Positions 1 through 10,161 of a stretch of 64,000 nt of DNA are shown here, piece after piece. The notes beneath the pieces are model-generated. The model was not told the DNA's origin, ran no database searches, and worked only from the letters and a program-made list of their open reading frames with translations. A program made the translations under genes and the position numbers. The DNA comes from Flavitalea plasmicola (GTDB lineage: Bacteria > Bacteroidota > Bacteroidia > Chitinophagales > Chitinophagaceae): contig NZ_JAUOTO010000011.1 in the NCBI RefSeq assembly GCF_030546645.1, positions 124,001 through 188,000 of the forward strand, given 5' to 3'. Position 1 is the stretch's first letter; each line of letters opens with the position of its first letter.

Positions 1-2643
1 GGTTCCGGCGCCAGGATCGTATTGAGAGGGAACAAATCCGTACAAGGAGACAACAATGCCCTAATCGTCGTGGATGGCGTACCGTTGAACAACGGGACAT
101 TTAGCGCTGCCACGAACGATTTTGGATCAGTGCAGAGTTCCGATGGAGCTTCCAACATCAACCCGGACGATATCGAATCCATGACGGTTCTTCGCGGAGC
201 GTCGGCAGCAGCTTTATATGGCAGTCAGGGCGGTAATGGGGCTATTATCATCACTACCAAGAAAGGTAAGAAGGGTGAGACTACGGTATCGGTGAACTCG
301 GGCGTCGGTATGGAGAAAACTTTTGCGCTGCCTGATTTTCAAAATACATATGGACAAGGTTCCGGAGGGGTACTGCCAGACAGCTCGCAGAAAGGAGCCA
401 GCTGGGGACCTAAGATGACCGGCCAGTCCTACATCGACTACCTATATAAAGCGAATAAGCTATCGCCGCAACCGGATAATGTGAAGGATTTTTTCCGCAC
501 CGGAATGAGCCTCAATAATTCCATCAGCTTTGCCACGGGAGGTGAGAAAGCGCAGACTTACCTGTCTTATACGAATAATTATGGCACGGGCATCATCCGC
601 AATAATGATCTGAACAGGCATATCTTTAACTGGCGGATCAGCAACCAGATCAGCAAGAAGCTGTCAACGGACGCCAAGATCACGTACGTCACGCAGGTGA
701 TCAAAGGGCGGCCTCGTACGGGGGAAGAAAATTCTCCTGTATTCGATGCTTATGAGATGCCCAGGAGCATGAGCACCCAGGATGCGAGGAACTACCAGTT
801 CTTTGACAGCTACACCATAGCGAACCCTACCAACTGGCCATCTACGAACAACTCCATTTACCAGAACCCCTATTGGATGATCTATAATTCGGCTATTAAC
901 GAGACGCGCAACCGTATCATCGGGTTTATGTCGCTCCGTTACCAGCTGACGCCCTGGCTGAGTATCCGGGGATCGGGCAATCTTGACCGGACGGCCGACC
1001 GTATGGAGGAAAAATACCAGCAAGGCACTTTACTGTGGAATACCAATGCAGGAGGTTCATACAAGGTTACTGATCTCACAAGGACCGATAAATGGTTTGA
1101 CCTGATACTGGAAGGCAATAATCAACTCAGTGAAGACCTGAAACTAAACTATCACGTGGGTACGATCTACCAGGACAGGCTGTATGAGCAGAACACGGAA
1201 GGCAGCAATGGCCTGAATGTTGCGAACAAGTTCAACCTGAATTTCTCCACCAACCCGCAGACGACCTCGACAGGGAGTGAGATACAGACTCATTCGGTAT
1301 TTGGCCAGGCCACGTTGGGTTGGAAGGACATTCTCTTCCTGGATGCCAGTGTGCGGACCGATTGGAATTCTACCGTGCTGGCGCCTTATCACTTCACTTA
1401 TCCTTCTGTGGGGGTATCCGCCATCCTGTCGGACCTCATCAAAGATCTTCCGGCAGCCATGTCGTTCCTGAAGGTTAGCGCCAACTATGCGCAGGTGGGC
1501 AATGGAGGTCAGTTTGGTGTACGCAATGCCAGCTTCACCTTTTTCCCTGGTGCGGGCAATGGCGGAATTGGCAGAGGAACTACGCTCCCCCTGCCCAATC
1601 TGAAGCCTGAGCTGGTCAAGAGCTACGAGTTCGGCGTGGAAAGCCGATTTGTCAATGACCGCATAGGGTTCAGCCTGAATTATTATAAAAGCAATTCAAC
1701 CAACGAGCTGCTGACGATCCCCCTTCCTGTAGGCACCGGATATGCCAATAAGTACATCAATGCGGGAAATATAGAGAACCATGGCCTGGAGCTGGTGGTC
1801 AATGGCACCCCAGTCAAGCATAAAAACTTCAGCTGGGATGTTCAGCTCAACCTGTCGCTCAATCGTAACAAGGTCATCAAGCTGAGCGATGAGCTCAAGG
1901 CTGCCGACCTTGCAGGCGGGGATCAACGCTCTGCGTTACCCAGGGTACAGGAAGGCGGCAGCTTCGGCGATCTTTACGCCCATACCTGGTTAAAGAATGA
2001 TAAGGGACAATACCTGGTGAATGCCAATGGAACACCCTATACTTCGTATATCTCCGGTGACCCTATTGCTTTCATCGGCAACTTCAATCCTAAAGAGGTG
2101 TTGGGTTTCACCAATACTTTCCAGTATGGAAGGTTTAACATGCGTGTGCTGCTGGATGGCCGCATTGGAGGTATTATCGAATCGGGCACCGAAATGAACC
2201 TGGCATTCAGCGGGATAACGAAAGGCACAGAGCGGTTCCGTGAAGGCGGCCTGAACCTTGGTGGCGTTACCACCGGAGGCGCCGCCAATACCACTCCCAT
2301 TACAGCGCAGCAATTCTGGACGACTGTTTCCGGCCAACGTTATGGGGTAGGACAATTCTTCGCCTACAGCGCCACCAACTTTCGGGTGCGGGAACTGTCC
2401 TTTGGATATGACATTCCCGTAGGGGGCTTTCATCTTATAAAATCATTGCGTTTTTCTGCCGTGGCACGCAATCTTTTCTGGATCTATCGTGGAAGCTCTA
2501 CGCTGAGCATTCCAGGTTTAGGCAAGCGTAAGATGTGGATGGATCCGGACATGAGTAATGGCAATGGTAATTTCCAGGGCACGGAATATGGGGCGATGCC
2601 TTCCACGCGCACGCTGGGATTCAATTTGAAAGCCACCTTTTAA
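1..2643 (+). CDS. SusC/RagA-like TonB-dependent outer-membrane receptor (5' partial)
   Basis: Outer-membrane beta-barrel that imports glycans or peptides using TonB energy, paired with a SusD lipoprotein. The reading frame is open from base 1, so the signal peptide, carboxypeptidase-like domain and TonB box lie outside the window; 880 residues are visible. The visible part starts inside the plug domain: an RIVLRGNKS-type segment, then ALIVVDGVPLNN, then DIESMTVLRGASAAALYGS and GAIIITTKKGK, all hallmark SusC plug motifs. The rest is the barrel, ending with an aromatic terminal strand (LKATF). The SusD partner follows 22 nt downstream. No polysaccharide-degrading enzyme is visible nearby, so the substrate cannot be named. 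Confidence 0.95.
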   Translation, partial: GSGARIVLRGNKSVQGDNNALIVVDGVPLNNGTFSAATNDFGSVQSSDGASNINPDDIESMTVLRGASAAALYGSQGGNGAIIITTKKGKKGETTVSVNSGVGMEKTFALPDFQNTYGQGSGGVLPDSSQKGASWGPKMTGQSYIDYLYKANKLSPQPDNVKDFFRTGMSLNNSISFATGGEKAQTYLSYTNNYGTGIIRNNDLNRHIFNWRISNQISKKLSTDAKITYVTQVIKGRPRTGEENSPVFDAYEMPRSMSTQDARNYQFFDSYTIANPTNWPSTNNSIYQNPYWMIYNSAINETRNRIIGFMSLRYQLTPWLSIRGSGNLDRTADRMEEKYQQGTLLWNTNAGGSYKVTDLTRTDKWFDLILEGNNQLSEDLKLNYHVGTIYQDRLYEQNTEGSNGLNVANKFNLNFSTNPQTTSTGSEIQTHSVFGQATLGWKDILFLDASVRTDWNSTVLAPYHFTYPSVGVSAILSDLIKDLPAAMSFLKVSANYAQVGNGGQFGVRNASFTFFPGAGNGGIGRGTTLPLPNLKPELVKSYEFGVESRFVNDRIGFSLNYYKSNSTNELLTIPLPVGTGYANKYINAGNIENHGLELVVNGTPVKHKNFSWDVQLNLSLNRNKVIKLSDELKAADLAGGDQRSALPRVQEGGSFGDLYAHTWLKNDKGQYLVNANGTPYTSYISGDPIAFIGNFNPKEVLGFTNTFQYGRFNMRVLLDGRIGGIIESGTEMNLAFSGITKGTERFREGGLNLGGVTTGGAANTTPITAQQFWTTVSGQRYGVGQFFAYSATNFRVRELSFGYDIPVGGFHLIKSLRFSAVARNLFWIYRGSSTLSIPGLGKRKMWMDPDMSNGNGNFQGTEYGAMPSTRTLGFNLKATF

Positions 2644-2665
2644 AGTCAGTTTAAAAAGCTATTAT

Positions 2666-4297
2666 ATGAATCAACGAGTGAATATGATACTGAACAGCCG
2701 CCTGCAAGTACTGATGATCATTGGCGTCATCATGTGCACGGTGTCCTGTACGAAGAATTTTGAACAGATCAATACAGATAAGAATACCATTCCCACTATT
2801 GGGCCCCTGGAGCTGCCATTCCTGTTTTCCAGGGCTGAAGAGGTGGCTACCACCAATGCGGCTAATTACCAGATCGCGCAGAATCTTTTTGCCGATCAAT
2901 ATTGTCAATACTTTGCCTGTGAGGCCACTTATTTTCCTTCCGACAGACTGGTGATCCGGCAGGACTGGGTGGGCGCCAATTTCAATCCTATTTATTCCAG
3001 CGTACTACCTCAGTTGCTGACCATTTTTTCCAAGACGGATTCCATGTCGGCTGAGCATGCCATGGCGGAGGTCCTTTGGGTATTCGCCTTTCATAAAGTT
3101 ACTGATTACTGGGGCCCCATTCCTTATTTCAAGGCCGGGCAGGTATTAACGTCCATGCCTTACGACGCACAGGATAAGATATACGACGACTTCTTCAAAA
3201 GGCTGACGGATGCCGTGGCGGTGCTGAAAACCCATGCCGGCGGAAATGGATTTGCTTCCTATGACCTGATCTACGGTGGGGATGTCGATCAATGGGTCAG
3301 GTTTGCCAACACGCTACGCCTTCGCCTTGCGTTGCGGATATCCAAGGTGGATCCTGCAAGGGCCAAGACGGAGGCGGAAGCCGCAGTGGCCTCCGGTGTT
3401 ATGACAAAGAGCCCGAATCATGATGCCTTTATCAAGCGGTCAGCCAACGGCGACGATAACAACGGACTTTCCATCATGTCAGACTGGAATGAGTTCCGGA
3501 TGAGCGCTACGATGGCCTCTGTGCTGAAAGGATACCAGGATCCAAGAATTTCCGAGTATTTCCTCCCCACTGTCAACAGCGGAGATCCCACTTTCGGTGT
3601 TTTTAGTCACTACAGCGGGTTGAGGAACGGATTGTCCGTAGATCAGCTGGGCCTGGATCCTAACCTGGCGGATGCCAATTCGCATACAGGCGCACGCTGG
3701 GCGTCCACCAGCGTCAAGGTAGGAGGAACAACTGTAGGCAGGGGCGATTATGTGGCTACTTCCCAGAATGTAATAGAGGCGGCAGAGGCGTACTTCCTGC
3801 GGGCGGAAGGTAAATTGCTGGGATGGGATATGGGTGGTGGATTGTCTGCTCAGCAGTTATACGAGGCCGGTATCACCAATTCGATGAATCAATGGGGAAT
3901 CATCGATCCCACTGCCATTTCAGCTTATATCAATAGTCCGAATAAGCCAATTCCACCGGGTGACGGTCTCAACTCTCCGGCTGTATCTACCGTTCCCATC
4001 GCATGGCATTCCGATCCGGATACGCAGCGGATGCAGATCGCGACCCAAAAATGGCTGGCACTTTATCCGGACGGTATGGAGGCCTGGGCAGACTGGCGGA
4101 GAAGTCATGTCATGCCCCTGTATGAGGTGGTCAACTCGGATAACCCGCTGATCACGAATACGAAAACACAATGGATCCGAAGGATCCCTTTCCTGGATTC
4201 GGAAAAATCAAGCAATGCCGCGGCCGTCACTGCCGCCAAGAGTCTGCTGGGCGGGGATGATAATGTGCTGACCCCTTTGTGGTGGGATAAGAATTAG
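2666..4297 (+). CDS. SusD/RagB-family outer-membrane lipoprotein (SusD-like_2 type)
   Basis: Surface lipoprotein that caps the SusC barrel and captures substrate. A hydrophobic N-terminus (LQVLMIIGVIMCTVSC) ends in a lipidation cysteine near residue 28, followed by FEQINTDKN, typical of the branch often annotated SusD-like_2. The alpha-helical TPR-like body includes AEAYFLRAEGKLLGW near residue 375, the usual SusD motif. At 543 residues it has normal family length. ATG at 2666 was kept; a second in-frame ATG six codons later would leave the signal peptide intact. It is co-transcribed with the SusC gene 22 nt upstream, and a strong hairpin follows the stop codon. Confidence 0.95.
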   Translation: MNQRVNMILNSRLQVLMIIGVIMCTVSCTKNFEQINTDKNTIPTIGPLELPFLFSRAEEVATTNAANYQIAQNLFADQYCQYFACEATYFPSDRLVIRQDWVGANFNPIYSSVLPQLLTIFSKTDSMSAEHAMAEVLWVFAFHKVTDYWGPIPYFKAGQVLTSMPYDAQDKIYDDFFKRLTDAVAVLKTHAGGNGFASYDLIYGGDVDQWVRFANTLRLRLALRISKVDPARAKTEAEAAVASGVMTKSPNHDAFIKRSANGDDNNGLSIMSDWNEFRMSATMASVLKGYQDPRISEYFLPTVNSGDPTFGVFSHYSGLRNGLSVDQLGLDPNLADANSHTGARWASTSVKVGGTTVGRGDYVATSQNVIEAAEAYFLRAEGKLLGWDMGGGLSAQQLYEAGITNSMNQWGIIDPTAISAYINSPNKPIPPGDGLNSPAVSTVPIAWHSDPDTQRMQIATQKWLALYPDGMEAWADWRRSHVMPLYEVVNSDNPLITNTKTQWIRRIPFLDSEKSSNAAAVTAAKSLLGGDDNVLTPLWWDKN

Positions 4298-4315
4298 CGG
4301 AAATACTTTATCTTA

Positions 4316-4350
4316 AGGCTCCCATCTATCCGGATGGGAGCTTAATTGTT
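4316..4350 (+). terminator. Rho-independent terminator after the SusC/SusD pair
   Basis: A perfect 9-bp stem (gctcccatc / gatgggagc, 4318-4326 with 4333-4341) and a 6-nt loop are followed by a T-rich stretch. It sits 18 nt after the SusD stop and just before the next start codon, so it separates the SusCD unit from the FG-GAP gene or reduces read-through. Confidence 0.8.
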
Positions 4351-4356
4351 TTATCT

Positions 4357-7300
4357 ATGCGGCGTATCTTCGGTCATCCTCTTCAGTGGACGTTGCTTAT
4401 ATTTTTCATCGCGGGTTGCGGCGACCGTCATGATGCATTGCTGACGCAGCTGGACAAGGACCGTACGGGGATAGATTTTCGGAATACCCTGTTTGACGGA
4501 GAGGCGCTGAATGTACTCAACTACATTTACTTTTATAATGGCGGCGGTGTTGCTGTCGGGGATATCAACAACGATGGTTTACCTGATGTGCTGTTTACGG
4601 GGAATATGGTGCATAACCGGCTTTACCTTAACAAAGGCGGGTTCAGATTTGAAAATATCACTCAGAAGAGCGGCCTGGCGGAAAAGGAAGGCTGGTGCAC
4701 GGGCGCTACCATGGTGGATGTCAATGGTGACGGCCGCATGGATATTTATATCTGCCGTTCTGCGGACAGCGACCCCAACCGGAGAAGCAACCTGCTCTAC
4801 ATCAATAATGGCGATCTGACTTTTACGGAAAAGGCGGCTGAATATGGCCTAGCGGACAAGGGTTTTTCCACCCAGGCGGCTTTCTTCGATTATGACAAGG
4901 ACGGGGATCTGGACATGTTCCTTATCAATCACTCGTTGCATCAATATACCACGGGAGCCATTGATAACCCCGGATGGCGCAGGGAGCGGCAGCCGGCTTA
5001 TGAATGCAAGCTGTATCGCAACGAATGGGACCAGCAGCTGAAGCATCCTGTTTACACAGATGTTACTGCTCAGTCCGGCATTGTATCCGACGTATTGACC
5101 TTTGGGCTGGGGCTGGCGGTGTCGGATCTGAACAATGATGGCTGGCCGGATATCTATGTCTCCAATGACTTCAACGAGGCGGACTATCTTTTCATCAACA
5201 ATGGAAAAGACGCGGATGGGAAGGTGACGTTTACCGAGCGCCTCGGGGATTGCATGGATCAGACCTCCTTGTATTCCATGGGCAATGACGCCGCAGATTT
5301 CAATAACGATGGGCTTGTCGACCTGATGACGCTGGATATGCTGCCAGAAGACAACCATACGCAGAAAATGCACAGCGGGGCAGAGAACTTTAATAAATTC
5401 CAGCAGCTGTTTGGACGAGGATTTTATTACCAGTACAGTCGAAACATGCTGCAGGAGAACAACGGGGATGGCACTTTTAGCGAAGTAGGTCAGCTGGAAG
5501 GCGTTTCAAATACCGATTGGAGCTGGGCGGCACTTTTCACCGACCTTGACAATGATGGGTATAAGGACCTCCTGGTGACCAACGGTTACGTGAAGGATTA
5601 TACCGATATGGATTTCCTGAAGTATTCCGCCGACAAGGCGTTGCGGGCAGGCGGAGGAGATAAGGAGGACATCGTGAAGGAGGCCATCAGCAAGATGCCT
5701 TCCAGTCCGGGTACCAGCTATCTCTTTCGAAATACAGGCGGCCATGCATTTACGAAGGCTAATAGTGCCTGGGGGCTCACGCAGAAGACGGTGTCAGCCG
5801 GCGCCGCTTATGCGGACCTGGACAACGATGGGGCGATGGACCTGGTGATCAGCAACACCAATGAATATGCAGGGATCTATAGGAACAATGCGCGCATGCT
5901 ACGCAATGCGCACTATTTGAAGATCGCCCTGAAAGGGGATCCCGGCAACGGCACCGGGATAGGCGCCAAGGTCAAGCTCTTTTGCAAGGACACTATATTC
6001 TACCAGGAGGCATTCCCTGTAAGGGGATTTCAATCATCTGTTGATCCCGTGATGAACTTTGGACTGGGTGATCATGCGTATGTCGATTCCGTTCTTGTCA
6101 TCTGGCCGGATGACAGGTGGCAGGTGTTGCGGCAGCTGAAGGCGGACCAGGCGTTGCAGGTGCGGGTGAAGGATGCTGGCGGCAAGTGGAATTACAAGGC
6201 TTCGGCTCCTGTGCTGATGAAGGCCGCAGGCGCCGGACCTGTTCATACAGAGAATATGTATAATGACTTTGACAGGCAGCCGTTGCTGCTGAATTACCTG
6301 TCGCGCAGCGGACCCTGCATGGCTAAGGCCGATGTGAACAAGGACGGAGTGGAGGATGTGTTCATGGGAGGATCGAAGGGGCATGCGGGACATATTTATC
6401 TGCAATCGGCTGCCGGTGATCTGCAGCTATCGTCACAACCGGCCATCGAGAAGGATTCTTTGGGGGAGGATGGCGCCGCTGCATTCTTCGACGCTGACGG
6501 AGATGGGGATGCCGACCTTTATGTCGGTGGCGGGGGGTATGAATTTGAGGAAAAAGACCCGCTGCTTCAGGGGCGGCTATACCTCAACGATGGACGGGGG
6601 CATTTTACGAAGGCGGAGGGCGCTCTCCCGTCCTGGCCAGCCAGCATCAGCTGCGTAAAGGCTGAGGATATCGACGGGGACGGGGATCAGGACCTTTTTA
6701 TCGGGGGAAGGGTCATACCTGGTAAATACCCCTTGTCTCCGGGCAGTAAGCTCCTGCTCAATGATGGTAAGGGACATTTCAGCGATGGCACTGCGCAGGC
6801 GGCGCCCTTCCTGGAGCGCATGGGCATGGTCACGGATGCCTTATGGATCGACCTGGACAAGGATGGCCGGTGTGACCTGGTAGTGGTAGGGGAGTGGATG
6901 CCGGTGAAGGTCTATCTCAACAAGGGGGGGAAGCTGGAAGATGCGTCGGATAAATATATTCATTTTCCGTCTGCCGGCTGGTGGAACCGGATCGCGGCGG
7001 CGGACCTGGACGGGGATGGCAGTGTCGACCTCATTTTAGGTAATCAAGGCCTGAACAACCAGTTCCAGGCTGGCGAAGTGCAGCCATTGACCCTTTATTA
7101 CAAGGATTTTGATAACAACGGGAGTATCGATCCCGTCTTTTGCTATTACATCAACGGGGTGTCCTATCCTGCCGCTTCGCGGGATGACCTTACCACGCAG
7201 CTGCCGATGCTGAAGAAGAAATTCCTGGAATATCATGACTATGCCGATGCCACTATCGGTGAACTTTTCAGCCCGGAGCAGCTGAAGGGTGCGGGCCCTT

Positions 7301-7668
7301 TACAAGCGAACCTACTCAGTACCGTGTGGCTGCAGCATAAAGGCGATTCAGGGTTTGTCCTGCATCAGCTGCCGCCGGAAGCGCAGTATGCGCCGGTGTA
7401 TGCCATAGCAGCCACGGATGTCAATGGCGATGGGAGCAAGGACCTGGTATTGGCCGGCGACAATGCCTGGACGAGGATCCGTTTTGGCCGATACCGTGCG
7501 GGGCATGGTGCGCTCCTGCTGAACGATGGGAAGGGAGGGTTTAAGTATGTACCTCAGACCGCGAGCGGGCTTCATTTGCGAGCCGATGTGCGAGGGGTGT
7601 TGGAGCTGGGAAAAGGCATGCTGCTTTTCGGGATCAATGACGGGCCGGCGGCGCTTTACCATTATTGA
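4357..7668 (+). CDS. FG-GAP/VCBS-repeat lipoprotein with ASPIC/UnbV domain (CRTAC1-like)
   Basis: Large predicted surface or periplasmic lipoprotein (1103 aa). The N-terminal segment ends in FFIAGC, a good lipobox. About fourteen DxDxDGxxD calcium-loop motifs are spread along the chain (for example DINNDGLPD, DVNGDGRMD, DLDNDGYKD, DFDNNGSID), indicating a pair of integrin-alpha-like beta-propellers. Between the two groups, near residues 530-600, lies an ASPIC/UnbV segment (GNGTGIGAKVKL, then NFGLGDHAYVDSVLVIWP). Such proteins commonly sit next to SusCD pairs in Bacteroidota; their role is not established, and glycan or protein binding is an inference. It starts 14 nt after a terminator hairpin. 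Confidence 0.9.
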   Translation: MRRIFGHPLQWTLLIFFIAGCGDRHDALLTQLDKDRTGIDFRNTLFDGEALNVLNYIYFYNGGGVAVGDINNDGLPDVLFTGNMVHNRLYLNKGGFRFENITQKSGLAEKEGWCTGATMVDVNGDGRMDIYICRSADSDPNRRSNLLYINNGDLTFTEKAAEYGLADKGFSTQAAFFDYDKDGDLDMFLINHSLHQYTTGAIDNPGWRRERQPAYECKLYRNEWDQQLKHPVYTDVTAQSGIVSDVLTFGLGLAVSDLNNDGWPDIYVSNDFNEADYLFINNGKDADGKVTFTERLGDCMDQTSLYSMGNDAADFNNDGLVDLMTLDMLPEDNHTQKMHSGAENFNKFQQLFGRGFYYQYSRNMLQENNGDGTFSEVGQLEGVSNTDWSWAALFTDLDNDGYKDLLVTNGYVKDYTDMDFLKYSADKALRAGGGDKEDIVKEAISKMPSSPGTSYLFRNTGGHAFTKANSAWGLTQKTVSAGAAYADLDNDGAMDLVISNTNEYAGIYRNNARMLRNAHYLKIALKGDPGNGTGIGAKVKLFCKDTIFYQEAFPVRGFQSSVDPVMNFGLGDHAYVDSVLVIWPDDRWQVLRQLKADQALQVRVKDAGGKWNYKASAPVLMKAAGAGPVHTENMYNDFDRQPLLLNYLSRSGPCMAKADVNKDGVEDVFMGGSKGHAGHIYLQSAAGDLQLSSQPAIEKDSLGEDGAAAFFDADGDGDADLYVGGGGYEFEEKDPLLQGRLYLNDGRGHFTKAEGALPSWPASISCVKAEDIDGDGDQDLFIGGRVIPGKYPLSPGSKLLLNDGKGHFSDGTAQAAPFLERMGMVTDALWIDLDKDGRCDLVVVGEWMPVKVYLNKGGKLEDASDKYIHFPSAGWWNRIAAADLDGDGSVDLILGNQGLNNQFQAGEVQPLTLYYKDFDNNGSIDPVFCYYINGVSYPAASRDDLTTQLPMLKKKFLEYHDYADATIGELFSPEQLKGAGPLQANLLSTVWLQHKGDSGFVLHQLPPEAQYAPVYAIAATDVNGDGSKDLVLAGDNAWTRIRFGRYRAGHGALLLNDGKGGFKYVPQTASGLHLRADVRGVLELGKGMLLFGINDGPAALYHY

Positions 7669-7793
7669 GAGCGGACATCCGCCGTTCGAAATCGGACAAT
7701 AGGGCTGCTGTACGATTGCGTAATGGAATGACGGTCAAAGGTGTAACAAAATGGCACATTATTTCGTCCCATAGACCAATAACTGCCACTTCC

Positions 7794-10160
7794 ATGCTCA
7801 AAAATTATTTCAAGATCGCCTTGCGTAGTATCCTGCGTCACAAGGCTTATTCCTTTATCAATATTTCCGGCCTTGCGATCGGCATGGCTTCCAGCATCCT
7901 GATCCTGCTGTGGGTGCAGAATGAGCTGAGCTACGACAGGTGGCATAAAGATGCCGAACAGACATACCGTCTCACCTGTAATGCGGGTGATTTCCGGGCC
8001 GCGGTCAATCCGGCAGGTATGCTGGGCGGGCTGCAATCGGAGATGCCTGTGATCAAAAATACGGTGAGGATCAGCCATCCGGAGACCGCTCTTTTCGAAG
8101 CCGGTGTCCGGAAATTCGAGGAGAAACGGGTGTTCTATGCGGACTCCACCTTTCTTCAGGTATTTTCTTTTCCACTGCTGAGCGGCGATGCCCGCACGGC
8201 ATTGATGCGGCCGGACGGCGTGCTGCTCACGGAAGAAACGGCAAAGAAATATTTCGGGCAGGACGACCCGCTGGGAAAGACCCTGAGGAAGGACAATGGC
8301 GGCAATGTGGTGGTGACCGGTGTGCTGGCCGATATCCCGTCCAACACTCACCTGCAATTCGATGTGATATTACCCCTGTCTGCTGCTGCTGATCGCAATG
8401 ACCTGAAAACGAATACCTGGAATAATTTCAACTTTTACAGCTATCTCGTGCTGGATAAGCATTTCGAGGCCACTCCTGCCGCCCTGGCCAGGCTGCAGCA
8501 GCAGATAGACGGAATATATAAAAAGCATGAGAAGAACCTGAAAGTGAATTTCCAATTGCAGCCATTGGCAGACATCCACCTCCATTCTTCCGGACTGCAA
8601 GTCGACCTGCCCATGCACGGCAATGCGCAATACGTCAATATCTTCTTTGTCGTAGCCATTTTCATCCTGGCGGTGGCCTGTATCAATTTTATGAACCTGG
8701 CCACGGCCCGTTCGGCCAGGAGGGCAAAAGAAGTAGGCCTTCGCAAGGTAGTAGGCGCCATGAGAGGGCAGCTGATCCGGCAATTCCTGGGCGAGTCATT
8801 GCTCATCTCTTTCTTTTCGCTGCTGGCAGCTGTCGCATTGGTATACCTGCTGCTGCCGCTGTTCAATCATCTTGCGGGCAAAACGCTGACCATTCACGTA
8901 TGGGATGGGAAGATATTGATCGGGCTCCTGGGTATTGCCGCCTTTACGGGCCTTCTCTCCGGAAGCTACCCTGCCTTGTTCCTTTCCGGCTTTCAACCTG
9001 TGAAGGTCCTGAAAGGCAATCTGCGGAGCCTGGGCGGCAACCGGCTATTCAGGAATGGACTGGTGGTCATGCAGTTTGTCGTTTCCATTGTATTGTTGAT
9101 AGGGACCGTGGTCATCTACAACCAACTGAGCTATATCAAGCACAAGAACCTGGGGTTTGAAAGGGAGAACCTGCTATATATGCCGATGACGGGCGATATC
9201 TGGAAAAAGCAACGGGCGTTGCGGGACGAATTGCAGCAGGATGCTTTCACCAGCCAGTGGGCCATCATTTCGGACCTTCCTACCGACCTGACGAGCGGTA
9301 CCATTGATGTCGTATGGCCAGGTAAAGCTCCCAAGACACAGATCGTTTTTCCGTCCATGGATGTCAGTGAGAACTTCTTTTCCGTCTTCCAGACCAAACT
9401 ATTGAGTGGCCGCGTTTTCTCCCCTGATTTTAAAGCGGATAGCAACAATTATGTCCTCAATGAAAAGTGCGCCCGTATCATGGGGATGACGCCGGAGAGC
9501 GCGATCGGTCAGTCCATTTCCTTCGGCGAAGTAAAGGGAACGATCATCGGGGTAGTGGGAGATTTTAACTTTAAGCCTATCCAGACCGCCATCGAGCCCC
9601 TGATCCTCCGCCTGAACAAGTGGGGCGGCACGGTGATGGTAAGGGCGAAACCGGGTGCGACGGAGGCGACCATCAAGGCGCTGGGCAAGATTAGCCGGGA
9701 TCTGAATCCAGCCTATCCCTTTTCGTATGGGTTCCTTGACCAGGAGCTTGCCAACCAATACAAGGGAGAACAGCAGATGGGCAGCATCTTCAACTTCTTC
9801 GCCCTTCTCGCGATATTTATTTCCTGTCTGGGCTTATATGGGCTCTCAGCGTATATGGCCGAGCAAAGGACGAAGGAAATAGGGGTGCGGAAAGTATTGG
9901 GCGCCTCGTTGTTCAATATCGTCCGACTCCTGTCCACGGATTTCACCCGTCTGATCTTTATGGCCATGGTCATCGCCATTCCGTTGTCCTGGTGGGCTGT
10001 GAACAGCTGGCTGCGGAGCTTTGCCTACCACATTCAGGTGGGCTGGCTGGTCTTCGTGCTGGCGCCGTTGGCTGCTTTGCTCATTGCGTGGATCACTGTA
10101 AGTTATGAATCCATCAGGGCGGGTGTCGCTAATCCCGTGAATAGCCTGCGCAGCGAGTAA
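7794..10160 (+). CDS. MacB/FtsX-type ABC transporter permease
   Basis: Inner-membrane protein (788 aa) with the Bacteroidota double-module arrangement: an N-terminal helix (residues about 20-40, ISGLAIGMASSILILL), a MacB-like periplasmic domain, three helices, a second periplasmic domain, and three final helices. Both FtsX blocks carry the KEVGLRKVVGA / KEIGVRKVLGA signature before a membrane helix. The frame is open from 7665, but the first 43 codons overlap the previous gene and are poorly hydrophobic. The ATG at 7794 gives MLKNYFKIALRSILRHKAYS, the classic family start. No ATPase gene is adjacent. Family members export peptides or lipoproteins, or signal cell-envelope stress; the substrate here is unknown. 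Confidence 0.93.
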   Translation: MLKNYFKIALRSILRHKAYSFINISGLAIGMASSILILLWVQNELSYDRWHKDAEQTYRLTCNAGDFRAAVNPAGMLGGLQSEMPVIKNTVRISHPETALFEAGVRKFEEKRVFYADSTFLQVFSFPLLSGDARTALMRPDGVLLTEETAKKYFGQDDPLGKTLRKDNGGNVVVTGVLADIPSNTHLQFDVILPLSAAADRNDLKTNTWNNFNFYSYLVLDKHFEATPAALARLQQQIDGIYKKHEKNLKVNFQLQPLADIHLHSSGLQVDLPMHGNAQYVNIFFVVAIFILAVACINFMNLATARSARRAKEVGLRKVVGAMRGQLIRQFLGESLLISFFSLLAAVALVYLLLPLFNHLAGKTLTIHVWDGKILIGLLGIAAFTGLLSGSYPALFLSGFQPVKVLKGNLRSLGGNRLFRNGLVVMQFVVSIVLLIGTVVIYNQLSYIKHKNLGFERENLLYMPMTGDIWKKQRALRDELQQDAFTSQWAIISDLPTDLTSGTIDVVWPGKAPKTQIVFPSMDVSENFFSVFQTKLLSGRVFSPDFKADSNNYVLNEKCARIMGMTPESAIGQSISFGEVKGTIIGVVGDFNFKPIQTAIEPLILRLNKWGGTVMVRAKPGATEATIKALGKISRDLNPAYPFSYGFLDQELANQYKGEQQMGSIFNFFALLAIFISCLGLYGLSAYMAEQRTKEIGVRKVLGASLFNIVRLLSTDFTRLIFMAMVIAIPLSWWAVNSWLRSFAYHIQVGWLVFVLAPLAALLIAWITVSYESIRAGVANPVNSLRSE

Positions 10161-10161
10161 G

